Both the position numbers and the translations under genes were made by a program. Below the pieces are notes generated by a model that worked only from the letters and a program-made list of their open reading frames with translations, was not told the origin of the DNA and searched no databases. Of a stretch of DNA of 64,000 bases, positions 57,656 through 64,000 are shown piece after piece (positions within the stretch are counted from its first letter, which is position 1; every line of letters starts with the position of its first letter). Origin of the DNA: Athripsodes cinereus (taxonomy: Eukaryota; Arthropoda; Insecta; Trichoptera; Leptoceridae); NCBI GenBank assembly GCA_947579605.1, contig OX388312.1:25133313-25197312 (forward strand), given 5' to 3'.

Positions 57656-57984
57656 AATATTTTATTGACTTCAACCGTTTACAAGTTTGTCTGTTATTAG
57701 ATATTATAGTAGGCCAGTATTAGCAGTAGTAGTTAGATAAAGAAATCGGATTCTAAGTGTAGGATGTGAAATTTATTTCCAAATAATTGTAACTCTTAAC
57801 ACAGGGAAGATTTATGAGACTGAAAGGGAAGTACCTAACGGACGTTACAAAATACATACGTATTATTACATCAGGCTAGTGTGTCAGATCAGAACTAGGC
57901 TGACCGAATAATATCTTTTCAATCTAAAGAACCAGTTTATCCAGAAAAAAATCGATAGGTACAGAAACAATGTCATTAACTAGT

Positions 57985-58350
57985 TAATATCATCATCATC
58001 GCCCTCAACGCTCCTCTCAAGACCACAGGGCAGAAACCAGCTATCTCCATTCAGAGCGTCTCTGTGCCTATCGTGTCACCTCTTCTCACGACGTTTCCTG
58101 CGCTCTGATGTCGTTGTCATAGAAACGGTGTATTGTGAAAGAGGGACGCCCGGCCCGACGGAACCCTTGCGGACGGAAGAGCAGAGCTCTTTTTGGCCAA
58201 CTATAATTGGTTATTCTCAGAATATAACCCAGCCAGCTCCATGATCGTCTCTCCTGTATCACGGAGATTACAGATCCCTGCTGGGTGCGTCGACGCACAG
58301 CATCCAAAATCCTCCTAAGACACTTGTTTTCAAAGCTACGATAGCAATAT
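57985..58350 (-). mobile_element. LINE family C 3' end (copy 2)
   Basis: Minus-strand peptide SFENKCLRRILDAVRRRTQQ, then GSVISVIQERRSWSWLGYIL, LLFRPQGFRRAGRPSF, DNDIRAQETS and a stop. The 3' side has TTGAGGGCGATGATGATG. It extends about 50 bp further upstream than the copy at 34190. Confidence 0.8.
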
Positions 58351-58369
58351 AGAAAATACAAAATATATA

Positions 58370-58700
58370 TTTTTGTATGCATGCTACACGTTCTAAATAT
58401 ACAATTTTTATGGCACGGGGAAGACAACACAATGTTTGCTACACGCAGTTCAGTTAGTCCATTATTATTTACATATGGTCGGTTAGTTAGCAAACTCACT
58501 TATGAGATAATGTACATAGAAACCACCACTACACTAACCATAGGGTTAGTCATTTGATTAAGTGCATGAAATAAACATGCAAGTTATCCACTCCATGCCA
58601 AAAAAAGGTGTTGATGTGAAAGTATAGATAAAAACTCTATATAATCTACGCATCTCTTGATAAAATGTTCCACTCGTGGGGTAAACCTTGAAAACACTGC
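58370..58700. mobile_element. Fragments of family A in both orientations
   Basis: 58409-58465 resembles the sense-plus middle (GGCACGGGGAAGACA, TTTGCTACACGCAGTT). 58565-58615 (GCATGAAATAAACATGCAAG, CCACTCCATGCC) and 58667-58690 (TTCCACTCGTGGGGTAAACC) resemble the opposite orientation. The pieces are too short and diverged to order. Confidence 0.45.
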
Positions 58701-59424
58701 ATTTTCAAACAGGCGAAATAAAAAAAGAACATCTAATAAAGATATCAAATTTTATTCAATTTACCGGCGAATTAGTTTAAATCTTCTTATTGGTATCCAC
58801 TGCGAAATCGGAAATAAAAAACCAATAATACAATATATTACCGCTTCGGCGTTTCGCCAAATGGTCAAAATTATTACACAAAAACACACATATCTTATAA
58901 ATATTTTTTTCCTTTCTTTAATATAAAAACGTAATAGAGAAATTATATAGTATATAGTAAAATAAAGATAATATTTAAGACGTTCGTCAAATTGTAATTG
59001 CTTAGTAAATTTTACTAAATAAGATGTCACATTGTTCAAACGATACTGTATTGATTGGTAGGGTATTTTTTTAGTATCTTATTCTTCAGCCTTTAAGATT
59101 TACATTTGGATACAGACCATCCATTAATTCTACACAATTCTCTATTTTACGTTGTCCATCAAAAGTCTAAGCACCTGGAATAATAATAAATATGTAGTTA
59201 AGTAACCAAATTCATGTTGTTTGAAATATTCAGAATGCTGAAATCTACTGAATATTTTTTTTTTTTTAAACCCTTTTCTATTTTTTTTTACACACTTCTG
59301 CATTTAACCAAGTGTTACATACCTATATTTCGTTTTGATTAAATGTAAGAGGTAGTCCTTACTGCATCATCTTTTAAATGTATCATATTTATGGCTGAAA
59401 TTATAATTTTATGTATGTTTATTG
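58701..59424. other. AT-rich DNA, nothing recognised
   Basis: Open frames on both strands at 58657-59039 have no recognisable domain. Confidence 0.45.
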
Positions 59425-59485
59425 TGCACAGCTGGTCTGCTGGCTACCCCGCTTATGGGATATGCCATAATGGTATAGTATATAT
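59425..59485 (+). mobile_element. Family A 3' end (A15)
   Basis: CAGCTGGTCTGCTGGCTACC, CCGCTTATGGGATATGCCAT, AATGGTATAG, then TATATA. 5'-truncated to about 55 bp. Confidence 0.7.
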
Positions 59486-59950
59486 AGTTAAATTTATGTT
59501 TTCTGATCTTAATTCCATCTGAGAAAAAAACGTGATAACAATGTAAAGATTATAATTATTTAGATAGACATTTAAAATGTCTCTGTTAAAACTTGAGTTA
59601 CCATAATGTATCTAAATAACATGCCGTGTTTGTACCGCATAAAACAATATTCACGGATAATATGTATTTAATAAGTAATTATTCATTTGCAGTTTATACT
59701 TGCGACTATAGTAATGCACTTGTACTGTGAGAAATTAGCATGTTTTTCACATTAATATCGACATCAATTATATTATTAACCAACTACACCCAGAGACTTT
59801 GTTTCTTGTCGTTAAACATTTGTATATTGCAAAGTATGTAAGTATTATCTTTTATATTCGCTGTTATTGTTTCTGTTGTTAGTTCAACTAGTGTCGTGAT
59901 TATAACGATTTACACGAACACGTTAGTTGTACACAACCTTTCATATTGAA

Positions 59951-60290
59951 TTCCATATAACTAATTTAAGAAAAATGGATCATCAGTTGGATCAACAGCC
60001 TATCTCGTCTAAAAATAGTAACAATTTCGATCTGTTCTACGATATAGTGCTTCAATTTTTATAACATTAAAATCCCTCATTACTATACTCAGCCTCCACA
60101 ATTTTTTTTTTCCATTTATCCACTAGTACCTTTAAATATAGAATATGGATCTTCAATGACTCCACAATCTCCTCTAGCTGCTAGAAATAGTCACCATTTA
60201 TTTCTGTTTTAGGATATAGTCCTCCAATTTCTAAGGTTAAGACTTCAGTATCTCTTATTACTCCACATAGCGACTAGAATGTTGATCTAT
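59951..60290. repeat. Diverged tandem duplication, period about 170 bp
   Basis: ATGGATCATCAGTTGGATCA at 59975 aligns with ATGGATCTTCAATGACTCCA at 60145. AAATAGTAACAATTTCGATC aligns with AAATAGTCACCATTTATTTC, and CTCATTACTATACTCAGC with CTTATTACTCCACATAGC, at a constant offset near 170. TTCCAT blocks before each unit and at 60307 hint at a third start. Nothing is coded. Confidence 0.6.
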
Positions 60291-60734
60291 GTATTGACTA
60301 TACGCCTTCCATATGATTTAAAGTAGAGAATTTTCTTGAATTGCTACTGCATGTTATAGGTACTTACTCATAACCAAAGATATACTAGATCGGTAATTTA
60401 AAGAAAAAATCGGTCATGCGACCGATCAAATTTTGCAGCCAGTTTTAAACTGACGTTGGTTGTAAGACAATACATTGCTAATGCTTGAAGGACATCGATG
60501 TTGGAACATAAAATTCCGAAAAAATGTACTGCGCTGCAAGTCTAGTATGTCTATGCTCATAACATATTCTATCTATGCATACTTGAATATAGCACAATAA
60601 AAATGTTATATGACATAGAAAAGCATGGAGTATGGTGAAGTTTCTAGCCATACGCTGACGCCATTATCGGGGATTACTGGTTACTGTCATATTATCTTCT
60701 ACACCGTCTATTTCCATTTTTTTTCGAAAATAAA

Positions 60735-60805
60735 AAATCACGTTGTACATCCTATCGAGTCCTGTATGCTGGCTACCCCACTTGTGATGGTTATATTACG
60801 GCACA
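60735..60805 (+). mobile_element. Family A 3' end remnant (A16)
   Basis: GTATGCTGGCTACCCCACTT and GTGATGGTTATATTACGG. The GGGATATGCC segment is deleted. Confidence 0.5.
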
Positions 60806-61544
60806 GCTGAGGCAGCCAGTACATAGGTCCTTATACATGAACCACAAAAATATATATTCAAGTTATCATGCATATTAATTTGGAAAAAAAATGTGTACCT
60901 ATAAGAATTTATTTCTAAGAAATCTTATCCCACTAACACGAGCTGAATATCTTTTTGAATCATTACTTGAAACACGTGCACTGCACTTCTACAGTTTATG
61001 ACCTGACGGCTAGTCGGTCAGGCGTCTTCAAAACTAGACAAATGAAGAACAATACATAGATACAGACTTGATTATCATATTATTATCGCGTGTATTTTTT
61101 AATGTTCGAAATCTCTGAACGATGTGCTGTGTATTATAAGTCTCAATTACATGTTTTACCAAATGTTTTAACACGATTTCAGTGTTCCAACACGGGACAA
61201 CCGGATATTGCTTTATAAGAAACACTTACAGATATTATGGCTGATACGACCAATACTCCTCCGCCTCTAGTAATTCCAATATGCTGACTGTGGGATTTCC
61301 ACTAAATCAATGCCATGATTATGTTTCGATTGTAATTCCTTACAACTTCATTTATTCATACATGAAGTAGTTAAATTGGATCATTTTATTGATTAATATG
61401 CAAATTAATTTTAAAACAAGTGGATATTAAAAAAACTTATTAGTTTCTTTATAATATGCCTATAAACTTTTGTAACATTTTATTCAATCGAATGACAATG
61501 TATAAGATTTGCGTATCATATTGAACCGATACTAATTTAACTAC
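60806..61544. other. AT-rich DNA, nothing recognised
   Basis: No supported feature seen. Confidence 0.5.
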
Positions 61545-61625
61545 CGAACCCACTATTCTATTCTATTCTATTTTCAAAGGCCATCCACTCGTTTATGAGT
61601 GATCAGGGACCTACCCACAATTATC
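61545..61625 (-). mobile_element. LINE tail relic with (TAGAA)n
   Basis: A (TTCTA)n run at 61556-61572 is followed by CAAAGGCCATCCACTCGT and TTATGAGTGATCAGGGACC. This reads on minus as a short LINE C-terminal tail with a pentanucleotide 3' repeat. It is related to the fragment at 4412. Confidence 0.4.
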
Positions 61626-62688
61626 TATAAATTTATCAACTTTTTTCTCTTCTTATTTTACTGTAATATGTATTGATTTTTTTTTAAATTTGTATGTATT
61701 GTCATATGGACTTGAGAGGTCTGCAGATCCCACCTTCAAATCTGGAGTAAAGATAAAACAAAAATAAATAATAATAAATAATTACGCATATACTTGAAAA
61801 ATTTTATATTTTTTTCTACTTTCGTTTTTAAAATTTTCCCCAAATGAACCTCACCCACTAAGATCTATTTTGTGTCAATTGATTGAGTTGCACGTCTTTG
61901 TCTGCTCTCGTCGTCATGGAAATACTGTATTGTAAAATAATGTATTCCGTATTTACATGCAAAGTGCTTTATATGGTATGCATTTCATATAATGAAAAGG
62001 AGAAGGTAAACATAGTATCTTGAAAACAAAATGTTCTCGTGTTTATTATCTATTAATTTATAACTTCTTCAGATATGTGAATATTTCATTTTTATTAATA
62101 AACGCTTAAATCTCATTATATGTGTCTTCAATAAAAGTCACAGTATGTGATACATTATAAATACCAACTTTATTTCCTGACAAATCATAATAACAAGTAG
62201 GTATTTCAATGAAGATTATTACAACTTTTTACACATAACTGTTAACACACATAAGTTTATGGATATTTTTTAAACCGCCAACTTAATTTTAACGATGACG
62301 TGTTTATTTAATTGATTATTTAATTTAATTGGTATGCAGTATTACTATATAAATTTTATTATAATTCTTTCATTGGCACTTCTTGTAACAACTGATAATC
62401 TGTTTTTAATTTAATATTTTTTTATGGCAAAATTATTGACAATAATTATTGTTAAGACTCATCAGTAGATAATATAATAAAGATTTCAAAATTATAGAAG
62501 TAACTTAATTCTCGATGAAGAATTTTATTCTTGTTCAACCTTACCCAATCCCATTTTTTGGAAATAGGAGGACACACACACTAAAACATGATAGGGGTAT
62601 GTAATACAAATATATTGTGACATTCAAATAAAATGTGGCTAGACAAAATGTGCTAAGCTAATTATCATTATAATACCATTTTATATTA
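61626..62688. other. AT-rich DNA, nothing recognised
   Basis: 61650-61770 could be an old LINE 3' UTR ending in (AATA)n, but no coding part supports this. Confidence 0.4.
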
Positions 62689-63192
62689 CTTGTATCTAGT
62701 GTTGTGGAATTCTCAAGAAATAATTTTTCAAGAAATTTACCGAGAAATTTCTCGGTAAATTTCTCGAAGTAGAGAATTTTCGGAGAATTTTTTTATTTAA
62801 CAGTATAATATTAATAAATACTTTATTCAATCAATCAATAACAATGTAAAAATGTTGAGACAATTTATCACCAATATGGCTACAATTAATTATGGAAACA
62901 AATAATAATTATAAAAAATCTTGATGTTTGACACCCCACATGCCCATATTTAAGTTAAAAAAAAATGCAGGTACGTACATGGAAAAAAGTGTTAATAACC
63001 TCTGATTTGGACCTTAATCAGCCCCACAAATTTTCGGATCAATCAGGTTGGCTGCGAAGTGTACTGGGCGAAAGGTCATAATACCACTAAGAAAAATTAT
63101 GGAGAGAAATTTCTCTTCCATCAGAGGAGAAATTTTTCGTTCTCGAGAAATTTCTTTGGAGAATTTTCTCTTCTCACATCACTACTTGTATC
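62689..63192. mobile_element. hAT-type MITE, 488 bp, 8-bp TSD
   Basis: Element 62697-63184 starts TAGTGTTGTGGAATTCTC. The reverse complement of its other end starts TAGTGATGTGAGAAGAGA. It is flanked by perfect CTTGTATC duplications (62689-62696 and 63185-63192). Both subterminal regions are packed with GAGAAATTTCTC-type palindromes, probably transposase-binding or structure-forming repeats. It has no transposase. Confidence 0.9.
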
Positions 63193-64000
63193 TATGATAA
63201 TAAACGGCGTCATGTTGACTGTATAAAGCTTCGTCAAAATGTCACATAGTTATTAGTGCTTTTGATGTATGCATACCTAAGCTAAACATCTAACAAATTA
63301 TAACGATATTTTTGAATGTCAGATACATTGTTCTAACCAGATTAGGTCACATAGTAACAAGCCTTTAGTTGATAGTATTATTCTAACCAAGAGGACATAC
63401 ATAGTTATGTAAAAATGGACTAAACCTAAAATACCAATATTTTCACAATGTTTTGTCATCAGCTTTGTTTGAAAGTAAGCTATGGTTTCTTCTCTTATCG
63501 TTTTTATTTTATTGTACAATATTTTCTGAGATATCCAAATAATTACCTACTTTATATTAGATGCAAGAATGTCTTTAACACTACTGTGGGTGCAATGAAT
63601 ACATAGACGTAATGAATTGAATAATTGATAAGAAATGAAATTTTACTTATTTTCCAAAATACACAAAGTAAGAAAATATTTTATAAACAGTGAATCTTCT
63701 TCTTTTTTATACGACAGCATTCACATACCTAGCTATGGTAAAAAAAACTAAAAATATTGATTTAGGAATATCTACTACACTGCCTCACGAGACAAGGGTA
63801 TGTTCTGACGCAGGACATCTTACGCATAACCAAATTACTTGTTGTTGTTGTAACAAATTCATATTATTTGACTTTTCTATTTTTGAAGAGGAAACACTAT
63901 GAAAGCTCATTCTTAAATTTAGGTAGTAAAAAATAAAAAATGACACACTGTATAACTTTCACTAATTAATATTATATTGCTTAGAAGCTTTTCAGACCTA
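63193..64000. other. AT-rich DNA, nothing recognised
   Basis: Open frames at 63319-63519 (minus) and 63690-63902 (plus) have no recognised domain. The latter contains a CCCCN-like Cys cluster, but there is no supporting context. Confidence 0.45.

Overview
The window is AT-rich eukaryotic DNA, most probably from an insect and most plausibly a moth or butterfly. The grounds are the many short TAGGTA/TACCTA and ACTCGTA motifs, retroposon 3' ends of the type CACGCC...GGGGTAGGCAGAG, and a short repeat that resembles lepidopteran Helitrons. The taxon is an inference, not a proof. I find no host protein-coding gene, no rRNA or standalone tRNA gene, no CRISPR array and no prokaryotic-style operon. 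The window reads as an intergenic or intronic desert built by transposition. The only long open reading frame (2277-4247) is the reverse transcriptase of an RTE-like non-LTR retrotransposon.

The dominant content is the 3' ends of non-LTR retrotransposons (LINEs). At least ten sequence families are present, nearly all 5'-truncated, and many keep readable target-site duplications (TSDs) of 8-16 bp. Family B (basic C-terminal tail, 8 copies) lies at about 1464, 1970, 8818, 18360, 25120, 35055, 36966 and 46351. Family C lies at 34190, 50727 and 57985. Family D lies at 20294 and 51871. Family E lies at 14144 and 39320. Family F lies at 43390 and 46897. Family G lies at 36005, 43165 and 44295. Family H lies at 30421 and 49870. 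A CR1/jockey-like family L lies at 29925, 38050 and 57535. Several single decayed tails are also present.

The second population is non-autonomous retroposons. Family A (about 16 copies, roughly 240 bp) has no recognisable tRNA head, but its last ~35 bp closely resemble the 3' end of LINE family B. This suggests a SINE/LINE partnership. Separate tRNA-headed SINEs with visible A and B boxes lie near 1005, 50510, 56165 and 57240, with a weaker one near 35735. The tail of the first recurs alone at 41795 and 45480.

DNA transposon remnants include two ~487-bp hAT-type MITEs with perfect 8-bp TSDs (31147-31632 and 62697-63184), a 154-bp hairpin MITE (42160-42313), a 423-bp element with terminal inverted repeats (27321-27743) and two Helitron-like or unclassified short repeats (32285-32715 and 54845-55080). 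Local tandem repeats include a 21-bp minisatellite split by a LINE insertion (20112-20745) and two duplications of ~170 bp period (19824-20085 and 59951-60290).

The best second-look items are these. First, a 471-bp element with a 10-bp TSD looks like the intact 5' head of a LINE joined directly to its 3' tail. Second, family A and LINE B share a 3' tail. Third, a head-to-head family C/family A chimera sits between 9-bp repeats. Fourth, family A has inserted into itself. Fifth, a few relatively GC-rich, inverted-repeat-rich islands are not explained by any repeat and could be conserved regulatory DNA.
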